Assembly (NCBI GenBank): GCA_041392475.1
Contig: JAWKLZ010000002.1
Span: 2,054,501-2,118,500, forward strand
DNA length: 64,000 nucleotides
Direction: 5' to 3'
Source of the DNA: Chitinophagales bacterium
Lineage (GTDB): Bacteria > Bacteroidota > Bacteroidia > Chitinophagales > UBA2359
Below, one piece after another: positions 24,492 through 33,711 of the stretch (position 1 is the first letter of the stretch; every line of letters starts with the position of its first letter). Under the pieces are notes generated by a model, which was given only the letters and a program-made list of their open reading frames with translations, made no database searches and was not told where the DNA came from. A program made the translations under genes and the position numbers.

Positions 24492-25076
24492 TTAATAAGG
24501 GTGTGCAAGGTCAATTGGCTTATCGGTCTTGCCAAATACGAAACCAAAAACAGCTCCAAAAATACCGCCAATAATATGTGCAAATTGTGAAATATTATCA
24601 GCTTGAATACTGGCAATAACTTCTTTTCCTAAAAACAAAATAACAACCAAGATAAAGGTAAGTGGAATAGTTCCAGATTTAAAGTTGGTCATAGAACTCA
24701 ATAAAATCAACATAAAAACTATACCACTTGCGCCCAACAATCCCGTAGAAAATAAAGTAACATTCAAAATTCCTGTTACAAAAGCAGTAATCAACATCAT
24801 GATTAACAGCAGTTTTGAACCATATTTTTCTTCAATCAATGGTCCTATCAATAAAATAAATGTAAAATTACCAACCAAATGTGTCCAGTTGGCATGTCCA
24901 ATAGCATGGCTAGCGAGTGTGAAAAAGGAAATAGGGTTAGTGAAATCGGATTGAGGAGAAACTGCAAAGAAGGTATGTGTGAAACCTTCTCCTAATACAG
25001 AATCTGTAAGGAACATTACAACGGTTGCTATTAGAGTATAAGTGAGAATAACAGGAGAATTATATGTAATTTTCAT
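24492..25076 (-). CDS. Rhomboid family intramembrane serine protease
   Basis: This membrane protein of about 194 residues has the rhomboid signature set: HANWTHLVGNF (HxxxN oxyanion region), GLLGASGIVFML (catalytic Ser in GASG, about residue 117 with my start) and the distal FAHIIGGIFGAVFG (catalytic His, about 167). It would cleave membrane proteins inside the bilayer. I chose MKITYNSPVILTYT (25076) as the start, because the ten codons before it give an unusual, non-ATG N-terminus. It is divergent from ribE. Confidence 0.87.
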   Translation of the reverse strand: MKITYNSPVILTYTLIATVVMFLTDSVLGEGFTHTFFAVSPQSDFTNPISFFTLASHAIGHANWTHLVGNFTFILLIGPLIEEKYGSKLLLIMMLITAFVTGILNVTLFSTGLLGASGIVFMLILLSSMTNFKSGTIPLTFILVVILFLGKEVIASIQADNISQFAHIIGGIFGAVFGFVFGKTDKPIDLAHPY

Positions 25077-25143
25077 TAGCCAGCATATTTTAAGATTAGA
25101 GTGCAATTTTAATTATAACTGATGAAAGAGAAAGATAGTTCCC

Positions 25144-25151
25144 TATTTTTG
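25144..25151 (+). promoter_or_regulatory. -7 box candidate upstream of ribE
   Basis: TATTTTTG is an exact TAnnTTTG match and is followed by CCC. It gives a leader of about 105 nt. A weaker TACTTTCG at 25220-25227, nearer the gene, is an alternative. Confidence 0.4.
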
Positions 25152-25262
25152 CCCTAAAATTATGACAATCACATTGAAAAATGGTTTGAAACCAATTGAA
25201 GTTATTTCTGTTCATTTACTACTTTCGTAGTCATTTCTCACTCTTCAATAGGATTTTAAAAT

Positions 25263-25859
25263 ATGTTTACAGGAATTATAGAAACATTAGGGACAGTCAC
25301 AAGACTTCAAAAAGAGGGAAATAATCTACATATTTCTGTTGAATCTTCTATTTCCTCTTCCTTCAAAATAGACCAAAGCGTAGCACACAATGGTATTTGC
25401 TTGACAGTTGTTGCTTTAGATGGAAATGTTCATACCGTTACAGCAATTCATGAAACATTAATCAAAACTAATTTAGAACATTTAAGAGTTGGAAGTAAGG
25501 TTAACTTAGAGCGTTCTATTACTGCCAATACTCGTATTGATGGACACTTTGTTCAGGGACATGTAGATACTACTGCACATTGTATCAAAATTGAAGAGGT
25601 AAGCGGAAGTTGGTATTTTACCTTTGAATACGATAAAAGTGTGGAATATATTTTGGTTGATAAAGGGTCAGTTTGTATTGATGGAACAAGTTTAACGATA
25701 GTCGAGTCAGAGCATCCTACGTTTTCAGTTGCAATCATCCCATATACTTACCAGCATACTTTGTTTGGTCAATATCAAATAAGTAATGTGGTTAATTTAG
25801 AGTTTGATATCATTGGAAAATACATTAGTAAATTAGCCAAACATTATTTTGTAAAATAG
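25263..25859 (+). CDS. ribE: Riboflavin synthase alpha chain
   Basis: This 198-residue enzyme converts two molecules of 6,7-dimethyl-8-ribityllumazine to riboflavin and a pyrimidine. It has two lumazine-binding repeats: MFTGIIETLG at the start and FVQGHVDTTAHC at about residue 98 opening the second. Internal NGICLTV and DGTSLTIV are the paired ligand loops. The conserved N-terminus fixes the start. It is followed by the rpsL promoter region. No other rib gene is close. Confidence 0.93.
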   Translation: MFTGIIETLGTVTRLQKEGNNLHISVESSISSSFKIDQSVAHNGICLTVVALDGNVHTVTAIHETLIKTNLEHLRVGSKVNLERSITANTRIDGHFVQGHVDTTAHCIKIEEVSGSWYFTFEYDKSVEYILVDKGSVCIDGTSLTIVESEHPTFSVAIIPYTYQHTLFGQYQISNVVNLEFDIIGKYISKLAKHYFVK

Positions 25860-25939
25860 ATTACCTCTGTCCACAGAAGGAATAGAACAAGTTTGAAACT
25901 ATTTTTGTTGCATGATTTCCCAGAAAAAAGCAAAGTTGA

Positions 25940-25972
25940 TTTGGTAATCTCATTAAGTTGTTGTAATTTTGC
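25940..25972 (+). promoter_or_regulatory. Upstream promoter of the rpsL operon (P1)
   Basis: TTTG (25940-25943) is followed after 20 nt by TAATTTTGC (25964-25972), then ACCGC. The layout is identical to the second promoter at 26072-26104. A GCACCGC/GCGGGTGC hairpin (25971-25996) overlaps its 3' end and may serve as a weak terminator of ribE. A transcript from here would have a leader of about 155 nt. Confidence 0.5.
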
Positions 25973-26071
25973 ACCGCTTTTTTAATCTGCGGGTGCTTTA
26001 TAATTTACAAGGCAGATATGATGTCGAAAGTAGGAGTAACCATATATTCTTAAAACATTTTTTAGATTCTA

Positions 26072-26104
26072 TTTGGTTATTTCTCCTAAGAAACCTACCT
26101 TTGC
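26072..26104 (+). promoter_or_regulatory. Proximal promoter of the rpsL operon (P2)
   Basis: TTTG (26072-26075) and TACCTTTGC (26096-26104) are spaced by 20 nt, an excellent Bacteroidota promoter. The leader is about 27 nt. The initiation region TTTGCACTCC is shared with the infA upstream region. Confidence 0.7.
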
Positions 26105-26135
26105 ACTCCCAAAAAAAATAAGATTAGAACAGATA

Positions 26136-26510
26136 ATGCCAACTATACAACAATTAGTACGTAAAGGAAGAGTCATCCAAAAATCGGTTAGTAAATCGAG
26201 AGCATTGGATAAATGTCCGCAAAAACGTGGCGTTTGTACGAGGGTATATACAACCACTCCTAAAAAACCGAATTCCGCTCTTAGAAAAGTAGCGAAAGTT
26301 CGTTTGACCAATGGTATTGAGGTGATTGCTTATATTCCCGGCGAAGGACACAACTTACAAGAGCACTCTATTGTATTGATTAGAGGAGGCAGGGTGAAAG
26401 ATTTGCCTGGTGTGCGTTATCACATCGTCAGAGGATCTCTGGATACTGCTGGTGTAGAAAATCGAAAACAAAGCAGATCAAAATACGGTACAAAACGCCC
26501 TAAAAGCTAA
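26136..26510 (+). CDS. rpsL: 30S ribosomal protein S12
   Basis: This is 124 residues from MPTIQQLVRKGR. The frame stays open upstream, but the conserved N-terminus and the promoter at 26072-26104 exclude an earlier start. S12 lies at the decoding centre. TTPKKPNSALRKVAKV and GGRVKDLPGVRYHIVRG carry the two lysines where streptomycin-resistance changes occur, both wild type here. It is the first gene of the str operon. Confidence 0.97.
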   Translation: MPTIQQLVRKGRVIQKSVSKSRALDKCPQKRGVCTRVYTTTPKKPNSALRKVAKVRLTNGIEVIAYIPGEGHNLQEHSIVLIRGGRVKDLPGVRYHIVRGSLDTAGVENRKQSRSKYGTKRPKS

Positions 26511-26666
26511 ATTTTATTTGTCGTTTTGTGATAGAAGCTCAAAGGTTTATAATTGTTTCGGTAAGTATCTAAAACCTCTGAGCTTATTTTTTGCACATAC
26601 TATAAATAAATTAGATATTTTATCTTTTTTAGTAAAAATCAGAACACCGAATAGTTTAATAGAGAT

Positions 26667-27134
26667 ATGCGTAAGTCAAGAGCAAAAAAAAGACCTTTAT
26701 CACCAGATCCCAAATTTAATGACCAACTGGTCACACGATTTGTAAACATGATGATGTGGAGCGGTAAAAAAGGAGTCGCCTTCAAAATATTTTATGATGC
26801 AGTAGAAATCGTTTCAGAAAAAACGAAGAGCGATGGCTACGAGTTGTGGAAAAAAGCATTAAACAACATAATGCCACTTGTGGAGGTACGCAGTAGAAGA
26901 ATCGGAGGTGCAACCTTCCAAATTCCAACTGAGATTCGTCCAGACAGAAAAGTTTCTGTTGGCATGAAATGGTTGATTACTTTCTCTCGCAAACGAAATG
27001 GTAAATCTATGGCAGAAAAATTGTCTGCTGAGATTATGGCGGCTGCTAAAAATGAAGGTGCTGCTGTTAAAAAGAAAGAAGATACTCACCGTATGGCAGA
27101 GGCAAATAAAGCATTTTCACACTTTAGAGTGTAA
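26667..27134 (+). CDS. rpsG: 30S ribosomal protein S7
   Basis: This is 155 residues, starting MRKSRAKKRPLSPDP. S7 nucleates the head of the 30S subunit. The conserved MPLVEVRSRRIGGATFQIPTEIRPDRK block (residues 72-98) binds 16S rRNA, and the C-terminus MAEANKAFSHFRV is intact. It follows rpsL after 156 nt. Confidence 0.97.
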   Translation: MRKSRAKKRPLSPDPKFNDQLVTRFVNMMMWSGKKGVAFKIFYDAVEIVSEKTKSDGYELWKKALNNIMPLVEVRSRRIGGATFQIPTEIRPDRKVSVGMKWLITFSRKRNGKSMAEKLSAEIMAAAKNEGAAVKKKEDTHRMAEANKAFSHFRV

Positions 27135-27222
27135 TATTATAATAAAAGGCATAAGGTATTTCATTTGAGACTCTTTGGCAGGAGTTAATCTTTCATTCAT
27201 TAAAAATAATGATACTAAGGTA

Positions 27223-29355
27223 ATGGCAAGGGATTTAAAATTCACAAGGAATATTGGTATTGCAGCTCACATTGATGCTGGTAAAACTACAACTACTGAA
27301 CGAGTTCTTTACTATACAGGTATTACTCACAAAATGGGAGAAGTACATGATGGTGGAGCAACAATGGATTGGATGGAGCAAGAGCAAGAGAGAGGTATTA
27401 CAATTACTTCTGCTGCTACTAAAACTCATTGGAAGTATAAAGATGAGGATTATCAAATTAATATAATTGATACTCCTGGTCACGTTGATTTCACAGTAGA
27501 AGTAGAACGTTCTTTGAGGGTATTAGATGGAGTTGTTGCATTATTTTGTGCAGTGGGAGGAGTAGAGCCTCAGTCTGAAACAGTTTGGAGACAAGCTAAC
27601 CGTTACAAAGTACCCCGTATTGGCTTTGTGAATAAAATGGATAGAACTGGTGCAAATTTTTTAGAAGTTGTAGGCCAAGTTAAAGAAATGTTAGGTGCAA
27701 ATCCTGTACCTTTGCAATTGCCTATCGGTGCGGAGGATGATTTTATTGGTGTAGTTGATTTGATTGCTAATAGAGCAATTGTGTGGGATGAAGAAAGTAA
27801 AGGAATGAACTTTGATGTAATTCCTATACCTGAAGACATGGTTGAGTTAGTTGAAGAATATCGTGCAAAATTAGTAGAGGCAGTAGCCAGTTATGATGAT
27901 GATATTTTGGAGAAATTTTTCGATGATCCTGAATCAATCACTGTTCCAGAGTTAGAATCAGCTATTAGAAAAGCAACAATTGATTTATCAATTATCCCAA
28001 TGTTCTGTGGTTCTGCCTTCAAAAATAAAGGCGTACAAGCTGTATTGGATGGAGTTGTCACATACTTGCCTTCTCCGTTAGATATAGAAGCTGTAGAGGG
28101 TATCAATCCAGATACAGAAAAAATGGAAAGTAGAAAGCCAAGCGTAGATGAACCATTTGCTGCGCTTTGTTTCAAAATAGCTACGGATCCTTATGTTGGT
28201 CGTTTGTGTTTTTTCAGAGTGTATTCAGGCTCATTAGATGCTGGATCAGCGGTTTTGAATACACGAACAGGTAAAAAAGAGCGCATTTCTAGAATTTATC
28301 AAATGCATTCTAACAAACAAAATCCAATTGATAGAGTAGAAGCAGGAGATATTGCAGCAGGAGTAGGATTTAAAAATATTCGTACAGGTGATACACTTAC
28401 TTCTTTGGATGCTCCGATTGCATTAGAAAGTATGACTTTCCCTGAGCCAGTTATTAGTTTAGCAATTGAACCCAAAACTCAAAAAGATCTCAATAAACTG
28501 GGGATGGGCTTGGCTAAATTAGCAGAAGAAGACCCTACCTTCAAAGTAAGGTTTGACGAAGAAACTGGTCAAACAGTAATCAGTGGAATGGGTGAACTGC
28601 ATCTTGAGATTATTGTGGATAGATTGAAAAGAGAGTTTAAAGTTGAATGTAATCAAGGCGCACCAGAAGTAAATTATAGGGAGGCAATTACCAAAACTAT
28701 CGACTATACTGAAATCTATAAAAAGCAATCAGGTGGTCGTGGTAAATTTGCAAAGATACAAGTTGAAATTGGACCTGCCGATCCTGATAAAGAAACTGGG
28801 GAAATAAAAGCAGGCTTACAGTTTGTAAATGATGTTGTTGGAGGATCTATTCCTCGTGAATTCATCCCCGCAGTAGAAAAAGGTTTTGCTGCAGCAATGA
28901 AAACAGGACCTTTGGCAGGATATGAGGTAGAAGCATTGAAGGTTCGTTTATATGATGGTGGATTCCACCCAGTAGATTCAGATAACCTTTCATTTGAGTT
29001 GGCCGCAAAAATGGCTTTTCGAAGAGCGGGAAAATTAACAGAGGCAGGAGCACAAATACTGGAGCCTATCATGAAACTCGAAGTGATAGCGCCTGAAGAA
29101 CATACAGGTAATGTGATGGGAGATTTGACTCGAAGAAGAGGGATTATGGAAGGAATGGATATGAAAGGTAATGCACAAGTGATAAAAGCTAAAGTGCCGT
29201 TGTCTGAAATGTTCGGATATGTAACAGATTTGAGAACAATTACTTCTGGAAGAGCAACATCCAGCATGGAATTCTCTCACTATGCACCTGCTCCAAAGGG
29301 TATTTCGGAGGAAGTAATTGCAAAAGCTCATGGAAAACTTAACGTTGAAGCATAA
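27223..29355 (+). CDS. fusA: Elongation factor G
   Basis: This is 710 residues from MARDLKFTRNIGIAAHIDAGKTTTTERVLYYTG. A TTG 48 nt upstream would add 16 non-conserved residues, so I reject it. EF-G drives translocation. The GTPase motifs AHIDAGKTT (G1), DTPGHVDF (G3) and NKMD (G4) are present, and domains II-V follow to SSMEFSHYAPAPKG. No tuf gene lies between fusA and rpsJ. The gene ends 3 nt before rpsJ. Confidence 0.96.
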   Translation: MARDLKFTRNIGIAAHIDAGKTTTTERVLYYTGITHKMGEVHDGGATMDWMEQEQERGITITSAATKTHWKYKDEDYQINIIDTPGHVDFTVEVERSLRVLDGVVALFCAVGGVEPQSETVWRQANRYKVPRIGFVNKMDRTGANFLEVVGQVKEMLGANPVPLQLPIGAEDDFIGVVDLIANRAIVWDEESKGMNFDVIPIPEDMVELVEEYRAKLVEAVASYDDDILEKFFDDPESITVPELESAIRKATIDLSIIPMFCGSAFKNKGVQAVLDGVVTYLPSPLDIEAVEGINPDTEKMESRKPSVDEPFAALCFKIATDPYVGRLCFFRVYSGSLDAGSAVLNTRTGKKERISRIYQMHSNKQNPIDRVEAGDIAAGVGFKNIRTGDTLTSLDAPIALESMTFPEPVISLAIEPKTQKDLNKLGMGLAKLAEEDPTFKVRFDEETGQTVISGMGELHLEIIVDRLKREFKVECNQGAPEVNYREAITKTIDYTEIYKKQSGGRGKFAKIQVEIGPADPDKETGEIKAGLQFVNDVVGGSIPREFIPAVEKGFAAAMKTGPLAGYEVEALKVRLYDGGFHPVDSDNLSFELAAKMAFRRAGKLTEAGAQILEPIMKLEVIAPEEHTGNVMGDLTRRRGIMEGMDMKGNAQVIKAKVPLSEMFGYVTDLRTITSGRATSSMEFSHYAPAPKGISEEVIAKAHGKLNVEA

Positions 29356-29358
29356 AAG

Positions 29359-29664
29359 ATGACACAGAGAATCAGAATAAAATTAAAGTCCTACGACCAC
29401 AATCTGGTAGATAAATCATCTGAAAAGATTGTTAAAACAGTTCGTTCCACAGGAGCAGTTGTGTCAGGACCTATTCCTTTGCCGACAAAAAGAAAGATAT
29501 TCACTGTTTTGCGTTCTCCGCATGTGAACAAGACATCAAGAGAGCAATTTCAGTTGTGTACCTACAAAAGGTTATTGGATATTTACAGCTCAACTTCAAA
29601 GACAATCGATGCTTTGATGAAACTTGAGTTGCCCAGTGGTGTAGATGTTGAAATAAAAGTATAA
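29359..29664 (+). CDS. rpsJ: 30S ribosomal protein S10
   Basis: This is 101 residues (MTQRIRIKLKSYDHNLVDKS). S10 sits in the 30S head and is also NusE, the partner of NusB in antitermination. The GPIPLPTKRKIFTVLRSPHVNKTSREQF core is complete. It starts directly after fusA, joining the str and S10 operons without a promoter between them. Confidence 0.97.
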   Translation: MTQRIRIKLKSYDHNLVDKSSEKIVKTVRSTGAVVSGPIPLPTKRKIFTVLRSPHVNKTSREQFQLCTYKRLLDIYSSTSKTIDALMKLELPSGVDVEIKV

Positions 29665-29674
29665 GCAAGCTGTA

Positions 29675-30295
29675 ATGAAAGGATTAATAGGCAAAAAGAT
29701 TGGCATGACAAGCATCTTTAATGATGCAGGACACCAAATAGCCTGTACTGTAGTGCAGTTAGGGCCTTGTTATGTTACACAAGTGAAAACAGAAGATTCT
29801 GACGGTTATAATGCCATTCAATTGGCTTATGATGATAAAAAAGAAAAAGGGGTTACCAATGCTTTGAAAGGTCATTTTCAAAAAGCAGGAGTATCTCCCA
29901 AAAAGAAAATAATAGAATTTTCTGACTTTGACATAGACGTAGCATTAGGTGATGAAGTTTCACTGGAAATCTTTAATGAAGGACAACGAGTTAATGTAGT
30001 TGGTACTTCTAAAGGTAAAGGTTTCCAAGGTGTAGTGAAAAGATATGGGTTCAAAGGTGTGAATGATGCTACTCACGGGCAGCATAATCGTCAAAGAGCA
30101 CCAGGATCAATAGGTGCTTCGTCTTATCCTTCCAGAGTATTTAAAGGAATGCGTATGGCGGGTAGAACAGGTGGTGATCGTGTGAAATCTCTTAATTTAG
30201 AAGTCATCAAAATTTTGAAAGATAAAAATTTGATGTTGGTGAAAGGTGCTGTGCCTGGATCTAAAGGTTCTTATGTTATTGTTGAGAACGCTTAA
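29675..30295 (+). CDS. rplC: 50S ribosomal protein L3
   Basis: This is 206 residues, MKGLIGKKIGMTSIFNDAG, a primary 23S-binding protein near the peptidyl transferase centre. The TSKGKGFQGVVKRYGFKG and HGQHNRQRAPGSIGASSYPSRVFKGMRMAGRTG blocks are intact. The gene starts 10 nt after rpsJ. Confidence 0.97.
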   Translation: MKGLIGKKIGMTSIFNDAGHQIACTVVQLGPCYVTQVKTEDSDGYNAIQLAYDDKKEKGVTNALKGHFQKAGVSPKKKIIEFSDFDIDVALGDEVSLEIFNEGQRVNVVGTSKGKGFQGVVKRYGFKGVNDATHGQHNRQRAPGSIGASSYPSRVFKGMRMAGRTGGDRVKSLNLEVIKILKDKNLMLVKGAVPGSKGSYVIVENA

Positions 30296-30308
30296 TTTGA
30301 AGTAAGTA

Positions 30309-30920
30309 ATGAAAGTAGAAGTTTTAAATATTACTGGACAATCAACAGGTAGAGAAATTGATTTACCTGATGAAATATTTGGAGTTGAACCTAACGACCA
30401 TGTTCTTTATTTAGCTGTAAAGCAATATTTGGCTAATCAACGTCAAGGAACACACAAGGCTAAAGAGCGTGGCGAAATTACTGGATCAACACGAAAAATT
30501 AAGAAACAAAAAGGAACTGGTACAGCTCGAGCAGGCAGCATAAAAAACCCCTTATTTAAAGGTGGAGGTAGGATATTTGGACCAAAACCAAGGGATTACC
30601 GCCAAAAACTAAATAAGAAGGTGAAGACACTTGCAAGAAAATCTGCGTTGTCTTACAAGGCTAAAGAAAATCAAATATTAGTAATTGAAGATTTTGATTT
30701 TGATGTGCCAAAGACTAAAGCATATTTGAAAATGCTTCAGGATTTAAAGACGAGTGAACAGAAAAGTTTACTCGTTTTGAATGAGCCAAAGAAAAACATC
30801 TACCTGTCTTCAAGAAATGTTCCTAAAGCCAGTGTTATGACGATGGATAGCTTAAATACTTATAAAATTATGAATGCTCATACACTTATATTAAGTGAAA
30901 GTGCAGCTAAAAATTTTTAA
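30309..30920 (+). CDS. rplD: 50S ribosomal protein L4
   Basis: This is 203 residues. The exit-tunnel loop with GSTRKIKKQKGTGTARAGSIKNPLFKGGGRIFGPKPRDY is well conserved. In E. coli L4 also represses the S10 operon, but no such leader structure is recognised here. It follows rplC by 13 nt. Confidence 0.96.
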   Translation: MKVEVLNITGQSTGREIDLPDEIFGVEPNDHVLYLAVKQYLANQRQGTHKAKERGEITGSTRKIKKQKGTGTARAGSIKNPLFKGGGRIFGPKPRDYRQKLNKKVKTLARKSALSYKAKENQILVIEDFDFDVPKTKAYLKMLQDLKTSEQKSLLVLNEPKKNIYLSSRNVPKASVMTMDSLNTYKIMNAHTLILSESAAKNF

Positions 30921-30994
30921 AGTAGGCGGATTTACATCAGTATATGTCTGACGAATGTTCTTAAATTTTGTAATTATTAATTTTTGACGATATA

Positions 30995-31291
30995 ATGGCA
31001 CGGGAAATATTAATACAACCACTGGTTACTGAAAAAATGTCACTACTAAGTGAAAAACTGAATAAATACGGCTTTCTTGTTGATAAAGGGGCTAATAAAA
31101 TTCAGATAAAGAATGCCGTAGAAGAGGTATATGGAGTAACTGTTTTGGAGGTGAACACAATTATTGTACCAGCAAAACGTAAAACAAGGTATACTAGAAA
31201 AGGCATCATGGAAGGAAGGACAAATTTATACAAAAAAGCTATCGTAACGGTAGGTGCAGAAGATACTATTGATTTCTTTGAAGCCGTATAG
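30995..31291 (+). CDS. rplW: 50S ribosomal protein L23
   Basis: This is 98 residues (MAREILIQPLVTEKMSLLSEK). L23 lies at the tunnel exit and docks trigger factor and SRP. The KTRYTRKGIMEGRTNLYKKAIVTV segment is the conserved loop. There is a 74-nt gap after rplD containing TAATTTTTG, a weak promoter-like string. Confidence 0.95.
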   Translation: MAREILIQPLVTEKMSLLSEKLNKYGFLVDKGANKIQIKNAVEEVYGVTVLEVNTIIVPAKRKTRYTRKGIMEGRTNLYKKAIVTVGAEDTIDFFEAV

Positions 31292-31340
31292 TGAGGTTAG
31301 TTGCGTAATTGGAATAACTGAAATCTAATATTTTAGTAAA

Positions 31341-32171
31341 ATGGCACTTAAAAAACATAAACCGGTAACAGCTGGTTCGCGATTTAGGATTTCAAATGCT
31401 TTTGAAGAGATAACCACAAGCAAACCTGAAAAATCCTTATTGGCTCCTTGGAAGCGTTCTGGTGGACGAAATAATCAGGGAAAAATGACCGTTCGTTATA
31501 GAGGAGGAGGTCATAAGAGAAGATATAGAATTATTGATTTTAAACGCAATAAGTATAACATATCTGCAACGGTTCAAACTATAGAGTATGATCCAAACAG
31601 AAGTGCTTTTATTGCCTTAATTCAATATGAGGATGGAGAGAAACGATATATTCTTGCACCAGGAGGATTAAGCGTAGGGGATAAAATTATATCAGGAGAA
31701 AATGTAGAACCTGAAGTAGGAAACGCATTATTTTTAAGAGATGTTCCTTTAGGAACCTTGGTTCACAATATCGAACTTTCTCCAGAAGGAGGTGGTAAGA
31801 TTGCTCGTGGAGCAGGAACTTATGCACAGCTTACTGCAAAAGATGGTAAATATGCAATATTGAGGTTGCCTTCCGGCGAAACTAGAATGGTTCTGTTGAC
31901 TTGTATGGCAACTATAGGAACTGTGTCAAACTCAGACCACAATCTTCAAGTACTTGCAAAGGCAGGTAGAAAAAGATGGATGGGGAGAAGACCTCGTACA
32001 AGAGGTGTTGCAATGAATCCTGTAGATCACCCAATGGGTGGCGGAGAAGGAAGATCTTCTGGAGGGCATCCCCGTTCAAGAACAGGAATATTTGCCAAAG
32101 GTCAAAAAACCAGAAATAAAAATAAACCTTCTTCTAAATTAATTATTAGCAAAAGGAAGAATAGAAAATAG
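31341..32171 (+). CDS. rplB: 50S ribosomal protein L2
   Basis: This is 276 residues, essential for subunit joining and peptidyl transfer. VRYRGGGHKRRYRIIDFKR and the C-terminal MNPVDHPMGGGEGRSSGGHPRSR, with the catalytic-region histidine, are complete. Confidence 0.97.
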   Translation: MALKKHKPVTAGSRFRISNAFEEITTSKPEKSLLAPWKRSGGRNNQGKMTVRYRGGGHKRRYRIIDFKRNKYNISATVQTIEYDPNRSAFIALIQYEDGEKRYILAPGGLSVGDKIISGENVEPEVGNALFLRDVPLGTLVHNIELSPEGGGKIARGAGTYAQLTAKDGKYAILRLPSGETRMVLLTCMATIGTVSNSDHNLQVLAKAGRKRWMGRRPRTRGVAMNPVDHPMGGGEGRSSGGHPRSRTGIFAKGQKTRNKNKPSSKLIISKRKNRK

Positions 32172-32180
32172 TCTGTAATT

Positions 32181-32447
32181 ATGGCAAGATCACTAAAAAA
32201 AGGACCTTACATACATCATAAATTGCAAAGCAAAGTAGATGTGCTTAATGAAAAAGGAAGAAAGACTGTTGTTAAGACTTGGTCAAGGGCATCGATGATT
32301 ACACCTGATTTTGTTGGACATACATTTGCAGTGCATAATGGGAATAAATTTATTCCTGTATATGTGACAGAAAATATGGTAGGTCATAAACTTGGAGAAT
32401 TCGCACCAACGCGTAATTTTAGAGGACATTCTTCTAAGAAAAAATAA
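32181..32447 (+). CDS. rpsS: 30S ribosomal protein S19
   Basis: This is 88 residues, MARSLKKGPYIHHKL. S19 is in the 30S head and contacts S13. The TWSRASMITPDFVGHTFAVHNG and GHKLGEFAPTRNFRGHS motifs are present. It starts 9 nt after rplB. Confidence 0.97.
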   Translation: MARSLKKGPYIHHKLQSKVDVLNEKGRKTVVKTWSRASMITPDFVGHTFAVHNGNKFIPVYVTENMVGHKLGEFAPTRNFRGHSSKKK

Positions 32448-32514
32448 CCAAGAAATTTTTTAATTGGCTGTTGGCTATAACTTATAATACAATAAAAGTA
32501 AAATTATATAGCAA

Positions 32515-32871
32515 ATGGAAGCGGTAGCAAGGCTTAGAAATCATTCTGGTTCTGCCAGAAAGACACGATTAGTGGCAGATTTAGTAAGAGGTTTGGATGC
32601 AGAAGAAGCATTGAACATACTTAAATATACTAAGAAACATGCTGCTCGACCTGTAGAAAAATTATTGGTTTCTGCAATTTCAAACTGGACACAGAAAAAT
32701 GTCGAAAATGATGCAGCAGCAAGTCAATTGTATATTAAAAAGATTTTTGTGGATGGAGGAAGAGTCTTGAAAAGATTCAGACCTGCACCTTATGGTAGAG
32801 CGCATCGTATTAGAAAAAGGACAAATCATGTGACTATTATTGTAGATAGTCGAACAGGAGTAGGAGAATAA
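32515..32871 (+). CDS. rplV: 50S ribosomal protein L22
   Basis: This is 118 residues. L22 lines the peptide tunnel. The ARKTRLVADLVRGLDAEEALNIL N-terminus and the C-terminal loop GGRVLKRFRPAPYGRAHRIRKRTNHVTI (the erythromycin-related hairpin) look unaltered. Confidence 0.96.
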   Translation: MEAVARLRNHSGSARKTRLVADLVRGLDAEEALNILKYTKKHAARPVEKLLVSAISNWTQKNVENDAAASQLYIKKIFVDGGRVLKRFRPAPYGRAHRIRKRTNHVTIIVDSRTGVGE

Positions 32872-32956
32872 GTTTTTCTTAAAGATTACTTCAACTGTAA
32901 AATAAAAAAATTATTAAATAGAAATGTTTTTTTAATGTTTCTTTCAAATAAAAGTT

Positions 32957-33664
32957 ATGGGTCAAAAAGTTAATCCAATAGCTAACAGATTGGGCTTTAT
33001 CAGAGGTTGGGATTCAAACTGGTTTGCTACATCTACAGATTTCGCAGATAAACTCATTGAAGATGAGAAAATCCGTAAATATCTAAATGCTAGAATTGTA
33101 AAAGGAGGAATTGCTAGAATTGTGATTGAGCGTACCTTAAAGCGAATCACGATTACTTTGCACACATCTCGTCCTGGAATTATCATTGGTAAAGGTGGAA
33201 GTGAAGTCGATAGAATTAAGGAGGAGTTGAAAAAATTAACCAAGAAAGAGGTACAAATCAACATTGTCGAGATTCGAAGACCTGAGTTAGATGCAAATAT
33301 AGTTGCAGAAACAATTGCTAAGCAGTTAGAGGCTAGGATTAATTATAGAAGAGCTGTGAGAATGGCAATTGCATCGACTATGCGTCAACCAGAAGCGGAA
33401 GGAATAAAAATAAGAGTATCTGGAAGACTTGGAGGAGCAGAAATGGCTCGTACTGAAGAAAATAAACAAGGAAGAACTCCTTTGCATACTTTTAGAGCGG
33501 ATATAGATTATGCATTGAAAGAAGCTAAAACTGTATATGGCATTATTGGTGTTAAGGTTTGGATATGCAAAGGTGAAGTTTTAGGTAAAAGAGATTTATC
33601 TCCAAGTGTACCACAAGATAAGAAACGAAGAGGCGGTGGATCTGGAGGAAGAAGAAGAAAATAA
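32957..33664 (+). CDS. rpsC: 30S ribosomal protein S3
   Basis: This is 235 residues, starting MGQKVNPIANRLGFIRGWDSNWF. The KH domain GIIIGKGGSEVDRIKEEL and the mRNA-entry region RLGGAEMARTEENKQGRTPLHTFRADIDYA are intact. A basic Gly/Arg/Lys tail ends the protein. Confidence 0.97.
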   Translation: MGQKVNPIANRLGFIRGWDSNWFATSTDFADKLIEDEKIRKYLNARIVKGGIARIVIERTLKRITITLHTSRPGIIIGKGGSEVDRIKEELKKLTKKEVQINIVEIRRPELDANIVAETIAKQLEARINYRRAVRMAIASTMRQPEAEGIKIRVSGRLGGAEMARTEENKQGRTPLHTFRADIDYALKEAKTVYGIIGVKVWICKGEVLGKRDLSPSVPQDKKRRGGGSGGRRRK

Positions 33665-33711
33665 AAGCTAAACCTAAGTCTTTTATAAATAATTAATAAG
33701 TAGATAATATC

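Noticed and set aside
25971..25996. GCACCGC/GCGGGTGC hairpin as a strong terminator of ribE
   Set aside because: Only seven pairs with a bulge and a poor T-tract; it overlaps a better supported promoter.
28716..29267. 183-codon minus-strand frame opposite fusA
   Set aside because: Antisense shadow of a highly conserved gene; no domain recognised.
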